From: Larix sibirica
Taxonomy: Eukaryota; Streptophyta; Pinopsida; Pinales; Pinaceae
Direction of reading: 5' to 3'
NCBI GenBank assembly: GCA_004151065.3
Contig: NWUY0300064450.1
Location: 1 to 23,612, forward strand
DNA length: 23,612 bases
In this document: piece by piece, positions 9,606 to 18,487 of the stretch
Position numbering within the stretch: the stretch's first letter is position 1
Layout of the letters: every line of letters starts with the position of its first letter
The notes under the pieces: model-generated
What the model saw: only the letters and a program-made list of their open reading frames with translations
What the model was told of the DNA's origin: nothing
The model's database searches: none
Program-made: the position numbers and the translations under genes

Positions 9606-9714
9606 AAGTAAAATTAAAACTTAAAGTACTGACCTTTTAAAGTACTAAACAAGTAAAATTAAAACTTAGTATGATGCAAATGGAAAAATTAAAACTTAGT
9701 ATGATGCAAATGGA
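9606..9714. repeat. Overlapping short duplications (about 47 and 30 bp)
   Basis: AAACAAGTAAAATTAAAACTTA occurs near 9603 and again near 9647, separated by two copies of AAAGTACT. Immediately after, a 30-bp unit containing AAAACTTAGTATGATGCAAA is repeated at 9661 and 9691 without visible change. Together with the array just before it, the region has been duplicated repeatedly at small scale. Confidence 0.8.
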
Positions 9715-9784
9715 ATGCTTGTGGTGATTTGAATAACACGCTCATTTTGCAAAAAATCCATATCCACCATATGAACTTCGACCC

Positions 9785-9824
9785 CCATCCTCCACCGTTG
9801 ACAACCATCCTCCACTGTTGACAA
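9785..9824. repeat. 20-bp tandem duplication plus a dispersed partner
   Basis: CCATCCTCCACCGTTGACAA at 9785-9804 is repeated at 9805-9824 with one C-to-T change at a CpG. A flanking string CCATATCCACCATATGAACT near 9758 recurs as CCATATCCACCACATGAACT near 9912, about 150 bases on, suggesting an older and larger duplication around it. Confidence 0.8.
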
Positions 9825-10095
9825 AGAAGCAGATTCAATTAAAATAGGGACGAACCAAGCACATGTTTGACCTACATGCATAATCATAAACTTGAAAATG
9901 TTCAACAAAACCCATATCCACCACATGAACTTTAACCCCTAAACAAAATAACCAAAGCAATCGTAAGCAAAACCAAAATTGTTGAATAATGCAAGAAAAC
10001 ATTGGTATATACAAACTGAAAAATAAAGTAAATAAAGAAATCAACCCAAGCAAAAAATATCTACGTAACAAAATGTGTAAAAATGCTGGGTATCA

Positions 10096-10558
10096 TCATG
10101 ATTGAGAAGGCCCCATTTTAGGGCAATGGTAAGGTTTTAGATGTGATCCATTTATAGCATAGGAGAACAAGCAGTCATCCCCATCCTTCAACAAGTAAGA
10201 GTTTGATTCGATAATGGAAGCCATGATATATGGCCCCAACCATAATTTCTGGAATTTAGTATCCTTACCCTTATCAGAATGTGTGGAATCCCACAACAAT
10301 ACTTGTTGTCTAACTTTGAAAACCCTTGATTTATCTTTCTTATTAAAAAAAAAATTGATTGTTTTTTTTCTTTTTTCTAGGTTTGCCAAAGCATGCTTTT
10401 GTTGTTCTTCTAAGGCAAGTAATATGTGGAACCTCTGGGATAAGTCAAACTCATTTAGTTGTTCAACTTGGAAGGCTAGACAAAAGGAAGGAAACTGTAT
10501 TTCAACATGCATGATAGTCCGTCGTCCATACGATAGTTGGAAAGGAATTTGATTGGTG
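10096..10558 (-). pseudogene. Element 1 integrase C-terminal domain
   Basis: The open frame 10096-10512 extends upstream without a stop to 10558. It begins IPFQLSYGRR, the segment after the integrase core where related elements have TPFQLVYG-like sequence. It continues with a basic, helical ALEEQQKHALANLEKRKK stretch, VRQQVLLWD, and the GPY/F-type motif FQKLWLGPY followed by SYLLKDGDD and NGSHLKPYH. This domain binds DNA and helps place the cDNA in the host genome. It is one of the best-kept frames in the window, but it has lost its catalytic core (see 10559-11105). Confidence 0.85.
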
Positions 10559-11105
10559 TTTTTTTTTTAAAGTAAACAACATTATATTATATCATATAAA
10601 AAAAGCATTACTTATGAGCATTGGAAGTCACATGTTCAAACCTCCAGCCAATCTTGTAGTATCAAACCTTATAACCCAGCCAATAACCTTGAAAGTATTA
10701 CATATCCAACAAGGGGGCTTTAAGAGCCAAGAACAAGAAATACAACTGTTCATAGACCAACAACACCTAGCTCAGCCAAAAAAGAACAAGAGTTTGAAGT
10801 TTATCATCGAGTAGTCTACATTGACCCTAGCAAGACTAGAACCATATAATATTGACACTACAAAATCCAGAGATACGAATTCCAAAACCAACCAAACAAA
10901 AACTGAGAGTCTGCGTGAATACATAAACAAAAAACCTAGCCATTATAGAGCTCAAGCCTAGAGTTGACGAACATAATCCACATCCTATGCAGTTGAACAT
11001 AGAGACCAGGATATCCAAATGCTTATTAAACTATTGCATAACATAGGTGAGGTTCTACACCTCCTTCCTGTGCTCGAATAGAATATCCCAGTATTCACTA
11101 GAGGC
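10559..11105 (-). mobile_element. Segment replacing the integrase core, probably a truncated retroposon
   Basis: The integrase zinc-binding part ends near 11106 and its C-terminal part resumes at 10558. The roughly 165 residues with the DDE active site are absent. The sequence between has no integrase similarity I can see and ends, in minus orientation, with ten consecutive A (10559-10568) directly against integrase sequence, as a LINE 3' end would. A short coding-like stretch (WDILFEHRKEV, then NKHLDILVSM) lies near 11090-11010. I infer insertion of a 5'-truncated LINE with loss of the core. A target-site duplication is not convincing (CACCAAT against CACCTAT). Confidence 0.5.
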
Positions 11106-11382
11106 ATACTGACAAGCATCATGAGAACGAATTTATAAGAGTCTTGAAAAATCATGGGCCAATAATTCCCAATTTGAAGATCTTGTGAGCAGTTGTCTTT
11201 GCTACAAAATGCCCACCAATGAGGATGGTTTCAGTGGCCATGCCATGTAGAACATTTACCATGCTTCGTGCTATTTCATCATCAACACATTGCAACAACA
11301 TTCCATTGTGGGATCGTGAAACAAAAAAATACCCAAATTTTAAAGCTTCTAGCCTTAACCTCCTTCGCTCATGACTTTCCAA
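11106..11382 (-). pseudogene. Element 1 integrase N-terminal zinc-binding region
   Basis: The frame reads RRRLRLEALKFGYFF, NGMLLQCVDD, LHGMATET, IGGHFVAKTTAHKIFKLG, and after a one-base shift near 11155 continues WPMIFQDSYKFV and DACQ. This is the H-H-C-C arm that precedes the integrase core in Ty3/gypsy elements: His in LHG, His in GGHF, and a final pair where CxxC is expected but only the second Cys remains. The start overlaps the preceding reading frame at 11355-11382, showing a frameshift. Confidence 0.75.
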
Positions 11383-11925
11383 CCCTTCATGACATCTTTC
11401 ATTTTTGATATAGTAAATGATGTTTTTATACCAAGGTGATCAATCATATCTACATCTCCATCTTCTGCATAAAATAAATCTGAGAGAGGATTGTCATTAG
11501 TTTCAAGGTTAGAACTTGATTCAGGATGTTGGGCCAAGTGAAGGGCTAGATCCCTACCCTTGATGGTGTTAGTAGTGATAACGGAGAGATCATGTTCCTG
11601 AATTTTGGTGAGCCAATGTGGCAACTTGTTAGAAAGGAAAGTTTGAGACAACAAAAATTTTGCTGTTAGTAGTGGCACTCGATGTATGCTTTCCTAAAAC
11701 GAACTGCCTGAATTTTTCAATGGCTTTCACCAATGAATACACATATTTTTCAATTAGTGTAAAATTCAAGGAATCATCTGTAAATATTTGACTTGTAAAT
11801 GCGATAGGATGCTCAAAACCTTTTTTTTTGTCTTTTTGAATGAGGATGGTTGAAATGGTCTCTTCAGTTGCATTGATATATATGATGAAATATCGTGAAA
11901 AATAAGGTTTTTCCAACATTGGGGC
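11383..11925 (-). pseudogene. Element 1 Ty3-type RNase H, catalytically degenerate
   Basis: Follows RT directly. It begins IIYINATEETISTILIQK, where Ty3/gypsy RNase H normally has TDAS; the first catalytic Asp is Asn (codon 11872-11874). It continues HPIAFTSQIF, IEKYVYSLVKAIEKFRQFV and LGKHT. A one-base shift near 11665 leads to LLTAKFLLSQTFLSNKLPHW where TDHKSL is usual, so a second acidic residue is also absent. The end is IQEHDLSVI and GRDLALHLAQHPE. The fold is recognisable but the active site is not, in contrast to the extra RNase H at 13255-13690. Confidence 0.8.
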
Positions 11926-12780
11926 AAAAGAGGTGGCTTGCTTAATCTCTAGAAAGGCTACGTTTGCATCTTGTGTACAGATAATTGTTTGATCACCTTT
12001 AAGTAAGTTATGTATAGGTTTTACCATCCTATAAAAATCAAGGATAAATCGCCGAACAAAATTAAATTTTCCCATAAAAGATTGGATTCCCTTTTTTGAA
12101 GTGGGGGTAAGAAGATTCTGAATTGCTTTGACCCTTTCGGGATCAATGCTAATACCGGAACTAGACCCAATGTGACCAAGCAATTTTCCTGTAGAGACAC
12201 CAAAAATAGACTTTGTAGGGTTAAGAGAGATGCTATATTGCCTGTAATGCAAGAAGACTTGTCTAAGATTACCAAAATGATCTTTTCTCAACTTGGAGTG
12301 GACTATTAGATCATTAAGATAAATATGAATTATGATTCCAATTAGGTCATTGAAGGCCACATGCATGGCCCTTTGTAAAGTAGCATCGATTTTTATCAAG
12401 CCAAATGGCATGCAATCATAAGTGAATGTTACTCACCTTGTAGTGAATTTGGCCTTGTAGTGATCCGTCTTTTTAAGGTGAATCTAGTTGTACCCTAACA
12501 AACAATCAAGAAGGGACATTGTTTGGGATCTAGTCACTTGCTGCAAGATCAACTCCATGTTTGGGAGAGGGAAGTTGTCTTTTACACTCAGTTTGCAAGG
12601 GCTTGAAAATCAACACATAGACAAATGAAACCATTTTCTTATGAATAGGAACTAAGTTCACTACCCACTCAAAATATTTTATTGAGAAAATTATGTGGGT
12701 TGCAAGCATCTTTTCAAGCTCTATCTGAAGGATAGCTTCGAGGGAATATTTAATGGATCTTTTCTTTTGTCACTTAGGAG
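11926..12780 (-). pseudogene. Element 1 reverse transcriptase
   Basis: Blocks in minus-strand order are ELEKMLATHIIFSIKYFEWV and NLVPIHKK (about 12730-12630), then DNFPLPNMELILQQV in another frame, SLLDCLLGYN (motif A, Asp kept) and MPFGLIKIDATLQRAM at 12411 (motif B, normally MPFGLxNAxxTFQRxM). Motif C follows as IYLNDLIVHSK, where YLDD is expected; the first Asp of the pair is Asn (12313-12315), so polymerase activity is lost even without the stops. After it come FGVSTGKLLGHI, IDPERVKAI, LLTPTSKKGIQSFMGKFNFV and RFILDFYRMVKPI, the usual connection to RNase H. The open part is 11629-12411. Confidence 0.9.
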
Positions 12781-13254
12781 TAGCTCATTCTCTAATAGGA
12801 ATGACATGTTGAACAATTCCTAGGTCAAACCCTCACAAGTTTGCATATGACAATGCAGAGATATGACAAAATTCACAAAGGAGAGTGATGAATTGCTCTT
12901 TCTCCGAGTTGGAACAATCAACACCTATATAAACTACCTTTGATTTTTGTTCTGACCTGAAATTAATAGGAATAATATCTCCAATATTATGTCTTGACTC
13001 TTCATTCATAAGTGGGATTTCCCCCCCAACATTGTTGGAAGAAAATGAGCCTTCTAGCGAAGCTGGGCCTCTGGGATATTTGTTTTCTCCAAGATTTATG
13101 ATACCAGACGAATCATCTTGTTCATTTGTGAGGAAAGCATGTATGCTTTCATCATCAAAAAATACTTTCCATGAATCATCATTATTAGGAATGCGAGGCC
13201 CGTAAATGGAAATAATTGCACAATCTAGTTTTTCAACCAGTGTTTGTCTATCGG
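12781..13254 (-). pseudogene. Element 1 spacer between upstream RNase H and RT
   Basis: Decayed pol sequence with no named domain. Fragments on the minus strand after the upstream RNase H read as mixed coding with many stops. It occupies the place of the linker that normally carries the segment just ahead of RT. Its length, about 470 bases, is ordinary for such a linker. Confidence 0.45.
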
Positions 13255-13690
13255 GTTTGCTGCAAATGCATCTAGATTATCCATAATTGAGTTGACCCCC
13301 CTATGATTGAAGGCCATATTGAAGGAGGAGAACTTCCCAATGAAGTCCCATTTCAATTTTGTGTATCTACACAATTATTTATTTATAGGAGTATACACTT
13401 TCCTCATCATATTTACAACTAACTCCGAATCTTTGAAAATGGCCAAGTGTCTACAACCCAAATTTAGCACACGTTCTAATCCCAACAAAAGTTATTTAAA
13501 CTCTGCAACATTGTTAGTACATGCAAAATTTAGTATGAAAGCAAAGGTATGTGCCTTACCTAAAGGGGAGTAAATAGTGACACTGGATCTTTTTCCTTCA
13601 TTAGAGGAAGCATCGTCAAAATGCATATCCCATAGTTGATCATCATTATCTTCTACTAAGAGCATACTAAAATATTTAATTTCTTCCTCA
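13255..13690 (-). pseudogene. Extra RNase H domain upstream of RT in element 1
   Basis: A single frame with two stops (the first at 13492-13494) reads LWDMHFDDASSNEG, IYSPLGKAHTFAFIL, TNNVAEF, LLLGLERVLNLGCRHLAIF, KDSELVVNMM, and later VNSIMDNLDAFA. This is the RVT_3/archaeal-type RNase H pattern, with TNNVAE and DSELVVN as hallmarks. All four acidic positions are present: Asp 13615-13617, Glu 13501-13503, Asp 13429-13431 and Asp 13279-13281. It lies after protease and before RT, not after RT. It would cleave RNA in the RNA:cDNA hybrid. A plus-strand open frame at 13307-13573 is its shadow. Confidence 0.85.
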
Positions 13691-13719
13691 ACAAAGATAG
13701 AATAGGCACCTAAATCAGA

Positions 13720-14337
13720 CTCAACAAAATTAATAGAAGGTTGCGGGAGGGTTTCAATGTAAGGGGAGATTCTCTCTACTCAATAGGAAATTATGTTCTT
13801 GGTGCCCTTGGGAATAATAAGACAGGTTCCATCCATATAATAGTACCAACTAGTGAAAGTTTGCTAGTTCCTTGCTAATACGATGGAGTAATTACTCACT
13901 CCCATTTCCATTACATGAATGTTATAGGTTGTTTGAATTTCAGGACGGGCACACATTACTAAGGTAACATCCTTGATTTCCCCTATTGTGGCCCGTCATT
14001 GCTCGTTAAAGGCTAGCACATGCCTAGGATTTTCATTGGTGCAAGACAATCCCAACTCTTCCATTATTGTTTTTGGAAAAACATTACACCCAAACTCACC
14101 ATCAATTAGATAACAATGTGCTATCTTGTCCATTATCTCCATCCAGATGTATAATGGTGGATTTTTTGGAGAAAGATGGGTATAAAATTTCCCTAGGACT
14201 TCATCTTGAATTAGTTTGTCATCACTAGCCACTACTAAGTTAGTGGCTGAAGTGGAAGGGTATGAAGTACCTTTATTTTTTAGTCCTTTAGTTAAAATCC
14301 TTTTCAGATTTTCTCTTTGTTCAAGTGTGTAGTCCAT
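13720..14337 (-). pseudogene. Element 1 aspartic protease region
   Basis: The frame 13996-14337 (113 codons) ends a linker and enters protease: IWMEIMDKIAHCYLIDGEFG, then CNVFPKTIMEELGLSC and NENPRHVLAFNEQ. LIDGEFG sits where retropepsins have (L/V)(I/V)D(G/T)G(S/A); the Asp is kept but the next Gly-Ser is altered. Beyond the stop at 13996 the homology continues as GEIKDVTLVMCARPEIQTTY, NYSIVLARN (usually ILGRxW) and ERISPYIETLPQPS to about 13740. The enzyme would cut the Gag-Pol polyprotein. Confidence 0.75.
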
Positions 14338-14399
14338 ATCAAGTAGATTTGCATTTGATTTAACGTTTCCAATTCATTAAGTATGTTATACATATAAGG

Positions 14400-15660
14400 A
14401 AAGGTATAAGAACATGGTGTAGACTATTGTTGCAAAAAACCAACAACACGTATATCAATAGTATGCGTAATATTTGTAGCAGGTTGCTTTTGAGATGATA
14501 CAACATGATTTTTGGCAAAATTATTTAAATTTATGTTGCTATAATTATTACTTCTGATATTATAAGCCTGATTTCTGGCCACAATAGCCAACACATCTTC
14601 ATCGCCCACCCAATCCAATCCATTTACCACATGGTCGGTTTTCTTTCCAAAAATCTGCTCCCTAGTGACTTTTAGGACCTCACAAGTATCAGGATCATGA
14701 TGTTATTCACAAAGATTACACCAAGGCGAGACAGTAATGTTTGGCGTTGAGTATTTTGTGACTGCACATGAGTAGATGTAGATGAAATATTGTCATGAAC
14801 AAGAGGTACTGCTTTTATTCTTTCAAAAGTTACCATTCTATTGTTGATGTCTTGCATCAATTGTAAAATAACACTCATGTATACAGGTTGGTTAGGTTCA
14901 ACTAGAGATAAGCCCATTCTCATAGCTTGTTCCACATATTCGAGGCATGTATGAAGATATGAAGCTAGATCAATCACATTTCTTTCCTCCAACCAACAAT
15001 GGTATGAAGGTGGAAGAGTGTTATAATACTGGATTTGAGCAACCTGACTATGAGGCCTAATAAGTTCAGGGATTCTATCATACAACTTGGTGAAACACAA
15101 GTTAAAATCCTTTACGGTTTCACTAGAATTGTAAGTAAGTTATTTTATTCCCTTAACTTGTTGGTTGGGATTTGAGGCTAACCATAGGTAGATTTGAACC
15201 AATACCATAACTCTGCCCAGGTGGAAAATACTTTTGGTGGTAGGTCAAAAAATTCCGTAGCATCTTTCCCTTCAAGAGAATCAACAAAGAGACGCATACA
15301 TGTATCATTATCATTCACCCCTATATTATAACATGCATTGAGATGCTCATCAGCAATACGGGTTCCATTTCTTGAAAATTTCAGCAAAGCTCTTTGAATT
15401 TGGGTAATGGTGCAGTAGCAGGTGTCATATTCAAAGGTGAAGGAACATGCCAATGAGTGTTATTTATGCCCTCTTCAAAATGGAAAAGACCGAATTTACA
15501 CACCACTTTGTCGGGATTAGAGGTTGAACCTATAGGAACATAAATACTATATGTACTCCCCAAAGTGTATGAGGTCAAAGATTGGGGAGAACCTATAGAA
15601 AATGAGGAACATGAAACATATGAGATGCCCACAATGGATGTCATTTTGGATTTTACGGAT
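14400..15660 (-). pseudogene. Element 1 gag (capsid and zinc knuckle)
   Basis: Frames 15381-15644, 15178-15453 and 14672-15100 together form a Ty3/gypsy gag. Seen in order are a Ser-rich N-terminal part, then DEHLNACYNIGVNDNDTCMR, RLFVDSLEGKDATEFF and WAELWYWFKSTYG, the retrotransposon gag core, then VKDFNLCFTKLYDRIPEL and LEERNVIDLASYLHTCLEYV. After a frameshift near 14715 comes a zinc knuckle, CNLCE-x-HHDPDTC (Cys-x2-Cys-x3-His-x4-Cys, with one stop inside), then EQIFGKKTDHVV. The frame 14424-14630 follows. Gag would coat the element RNA in a virus-like particle. Confidence 0.8.
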
Positions 15661-15849
15661 AGCTGAGTTTGTAAAAAATTGAGACGTGTGCTTGCAAAAT
15701 CTGTTTTAGAAGTAAGAAGAGAGCATGTGAGATTATGATGTAGCTTTTGGAGGATCTTTATCTTCTCCTAACCTCAGAAATAAAATCAAATTCAGGGGAC
15801 TCTTCCCTTATTCGATGTGAATGGTGAGGGGTTCATACATAAAAAATCA

Positions 15850-16295
15850 AGGTCAGGGAGGGTTGTTGAGATCTTGTCTCGCTACAATCTCTCTTTGCTT
15901 TTCTAGCTTGATATCATGTGAAATAGCCTCCCAAGATATTTCAAGTTCCTCTCTTGATTTGGCGGTGTCCAAGATGTAATTCAAAAGGATAGAAGCAATA
16001 TTGGTTTGACTAGGGAAATCTAACTAGGTATTTGGTTGAATTATGGAAATCAGGGTCACATGGACTAAAATACTATTCCCTAATCAACTTGTTTCAAAAG
16101 GGGAAACATAGCATACCAAAAATGACCCAAGGTAATTGAATAATTTTGAATGTCTCGTTCATTATTTTCCTTTTTAGCCACCTCAATCAAAGTGACTAAC
16201 AAATGACCAAAAATATCAATGTGATGAGCAATCTCAGTCCGAACTAGGTCCATCTCAGCATAGAAACCAATAAACAAGTATTTAAACACAATCAA
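15850..16295 (-). pseudogene. Element 1 5' leader or gag N-terminal remnant
   Basis: Between the PBS and the gag core, the frame 16080-16295 (71 codons) is open, and a shifted frame from 16079 to about 15855 reads TNIASILLNYILDTAKS then REELEISWEAISHDIKLEKQ, a charged, probably helical stretch. The coding-like composition suggests the N-terminus of gag or a leader ORF. I recognise no domain. About 200 bases between it and the gag core hold no further signal. Confidence 0.4.
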
Positions 16296-16354
16296 TGAAT
16301 GTAAAAAGAAAAGCTTTCATAGTTAAAAAACATAGGGGATTGTAGATTTTTCTC

Positions 16355-16372
16355 TCCCCAGTATGGTCACCA
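16355..16372 (-). other. Primer binding site of element 1 (decayed)
   Basis: On the minus strand, six bases after the CA end of the LTR, comes TGGTGACCATACTGGGGA. It begins TGG, as required to pair with the tRNA 3' CCA end. About 12 of 18 bases agree with the TGGCGCCGTTGCCGGGGA site (tRNA-Asp) used by many plant Ty3/gypsy elements, with differences mainly of the C-to-T or G-to-A type. The position is convincing; the identity of the tRNA is not. Confidence 0.5.
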
Positions 16373-16378
16373 AGAAAA

Positions 16379-17157
16379 TGTTGATCACCAAAATGGTTTG
16401 CTTCACAATTAACAATTTTGACCTCCTGTTAGGTTAAGCAAGAAGAAGTGGGAATGGTACCTGATCTTATAACCTAATAAGCTTCACGCAATTGATGCTT
16501 TTGAAATAATCCAGGCAACGACGAGAACATACAAAATGAAAGATTATTTTTTGAATATTAATTTTTCATAATTTTTTTTAATTATTGTCATAAAACAAAG
16601 TCGAGAAGCTTGAAAATGTCAATTAATTACAACCTTTATAGGTAATCATAAAAATCATATGAATCTAAAAAAAAAATATACAAAACTGACTCATTCCCTT
16701 TTTAAGGAAAAAAAGATAAATAAACTATCTAAATTAGTGAGCTAAATTCAATAATTGAAATAAAGTCAAGAAAACAAAGTATAAACCAAATATATGTATA
16801 AAAGATTCAAAATCTAAATATGTAAAGGCTGAGGTTTATTCAATAATCACTTCTGATCTCTGCAAAAACTAGGACTAGAAATTGTTCCCAATTATCATCA
16901 ATGTTATTAGTTACGCAAGATGACAATCAAACAACAAAATACAAAAAAAATTGATATAATCTACTACTGATTGATAAATCTACTTGTATAGCCTTTAATT
17001 CCCTTTGCATATCAAAATACCAATTAAAATTTTCCATTTGGATGCCTCAACCAGATACACAAAAGTATAACAATGATACCTCAAACAATCATACACAGAT
17101 TCCAACCCACAATGCCTTTTCTATTAAGACAGAACCTATGCTATTAACATAATTATT
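16379..17157 (-). repeat. 5' LTR of element 1, U3 part truncated
   Basis: The inner edge TGTTGATCACC at 16379 lies six bases from the PBS. Homology with the LTR at 5143 runs to about 17157, including shared strings AGCAAGAAGAAGTG, ATTAATTACAACCTTTA and AAATCTAAATATGTAAAGGC. It then stops abruptly at protease sequence of element 2. If the 3' LTR is really about 1.98 kb, some 1.2 kb of U3 is missing here. If instead the LTR is about 770 bp, the edge is near 17149 (ACA before TAATT). The TATA position is mutated. Confidence 0.75.
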
Positions 17158-17159
17158 TT

Positions 17160-17640
17160 GAATGAGGAAAACACAACACTCACAAAACTAGAGAGACTAT
17201 AGTAGTCATCGTGCAAGTCTAACTTCTTCCTAACAAGAGGTTATAATCAAGTTGAGCATCTACTACTTCCACTTCTATAGATACTCCCCCCCCAATTCAA
17301 CAGGAAAAGAGGAAATGATTACATGTGGTCGAAAATATCATCCATAAAAAATTGTAAGCAATGTAGGTGATGGTACGAATTAAGGGGAGCCAATGGCTTT
17401 CTAGCAAGATAAATCCATGATGCATGTTGATGCCCCTTCATCTAAAACTGTCCTTCCAATTGTTTTTGTAGAATGCACAACATTAATATGGAAATATACA
17501 TTAACATTGGCAACGTCAAACTTGATAATCTGAGCATTAGAAGATTCCGTATTTCCAATAGAGGAAAACATTGTACTCCGTTGTGAAGGGAAAATTTTGA
17601 GCACTTCAAGTGCAAACATCACACAAGAGTTTGGTCTAAA
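17160..17640 (-). pseudogene. Element 2 aspartic protease, cut at its C-terminus
   Basis: The frame 17401-17622 reads ALEVLKIFPSQRSTMFSSIG, IIKFDVANVNVY, then IGRTVLDEGASTCIMDLSC. VLDEGAS is the retropepsin active-site loop (usual D-[TSE]-G-[AS]), with Asp and Gly kept. Downstream, in a shifted frame at about 17280-17165, come VSIEVEVVDAQLDYNLLLGR and MTTIVSLVL and FPHSK, the second half of the domain including the LLGR element. It stops at the LTR edge. The fold is complete or nearly so, but it is interrupted by frameshifts and stops. Confidence 0.8.
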
Positions 17641-18487
17641 TACTCAACAATTGAATAGTTGTGATCATATCTAGCAATCAAATTGTGCAAGGCTATTTTA
17701 TAGACACCTTTTGGTATCTGAGACATTGTATCTCCCATAGGTTTCTCTATATGAAGAGGGTTCTAAGGTTCAAGAATCTATTTTTCTTTCGAAGAGGTCT
17801 CCAAATTACCATAATCTCAGGCTTTAGTTGATAACAAAAAAATTGAACTCACCATATGGATGAATGATTGATCAGATGAGGGTGCACTCTGAGTTCCCCC
17901 TTGCGTATTTCCAATAGAACCAGAAGAGACAAAAGTAATATGTTGTCCTTGAGAGAACATATTAGTTAAGACAACAAGATGCTTATGTTATGCCAACAAT
18001 TTATGGTCTTCTTCCATCAAAGGGAATTGTTAGGATAAATGGTATTCCTTACAAATTTTGCAAGGGAATTGAATTTTTCTTCATTCCTTTCTAGCCCCAC
18101 CAACATTGTTATTAGATTTAGAGGTTTATTCATGTTTTCCTCTCCTTTATTACCCTTATTATTTTTCTTTCCTCCAGGATGCTAGGGACCTTTTGGATTT
18201 GCCTACACATTATGTATAGTAGTTGTTTGAGGAGAAGGATAGCATGCAACATTAGTTGCTCTAGCCGCAGAACATTGAATACACATATTCTTCATCTAGT
18301 TATTAATCGAATATGTGGTAGAATTGTTTACAGAACCAACAAAGCAAATCAACATGTGGTCTAGGATTAGGTTTTTAAGGATTAGTGTTTTTCCTTGGTG
18401 CATCTGGAAAAATTTCATATAAAATCCTAGATGGAGAATAAATCAAATCTAATTGATGGGCCTTAAAAATGGATTCCTATTCAGTTG
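17641..18487 (-). pseudogene. Element 2 gag C-terminal part with zinc knuckle remnant
   Basis: Minus-strand frames carry ANPKGP near 18200, a Lys-rich stretch, then FPCKICKEYH near 18065-18035. This is the first half of a Cys-x2-Cys-x3-His-x4-Cys knuckle with the last Cys apparently Phe and a stop inside. Further on are TKAxDYGN near 17820, PLHIEKPMGDTMSQIPKGVY near 17755 and HNYSIVEYLDQT near 17660, which lead into the protease. This linker is typical of the family. A plus-strand open frame at 18179-18364 is a shadow. Confidence 0.65.

Larger units (their letters stand above)
7182..10095 (-). other. Long 3' internal region of element 1 with no recognised coding
   Basis: About 2.9 kb lie between the integrase C-terminus and the polypurine tract. 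I recognise no envelope, gag, pol or host protein in any frame. Short open frames occur on both strands: 7364-7555 (+, 63 codons); 7696-8013 (+, 105 codons) mirrored by 7677-8021 (-, 114 codons); 8151-8345 (+, 64 codons); 9035-9298 (+, 87 codons); 9696-9926 and 9835-10071 (-). None carries a motif I can name. The high-coordinate end holds several short tandem repeats. It may be an untranslated 3' region, a captured host segment or a nested insertion; the sequence alone does not decide. Confidence 0.4.
5143..17157 (-). mobile_element. Degenerate Ty3/gypsy LTR retrotransposon (element 1)
   Basis: Read on the minus strand: 5' LTR (16379-17157, partial), PBS (16355-16372), gag, protease, RNase H-like domain, RT, Ty3-type RNase H, integrase with C-terminal GPY-type motif, non-coding 3' part, polypurine tract near 7122-7181 and 3' LTR (5143 to about 7122). 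Integrase after RT places it in Ty3/gypsy rather than Ty1/copia. Every domain has stops or frameshifts. The LTRs are roughly 80-85% identical by eye where both exist, pointing to an old insertion. No target-site duplication joins the outer flanks (TCTTA before 5143, against protease sequence after 17157), so the two ends may come from different copies. Confidence 0.8.

Noticed and set aside
10214-10552. 112-codon plus-strand open frame
   Set aside because: It is the antisense shadow of the integrase C-terminal frame, which has the clear GPY-type motif.
10615-10660. GTTCAAACCTCC resembling a tRNA B box, possible SINE or tRNA gene
   Set aside because: No convincing A box at the right distance, no cloverleaf, and the A-tail of the segment lies on the opposite side for a plus-strand SINE.
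12021-12275. 84-codon minus-strand open frame
   Set aside because: Out-of-frame shadow of the longer RT frame 11629-12411.
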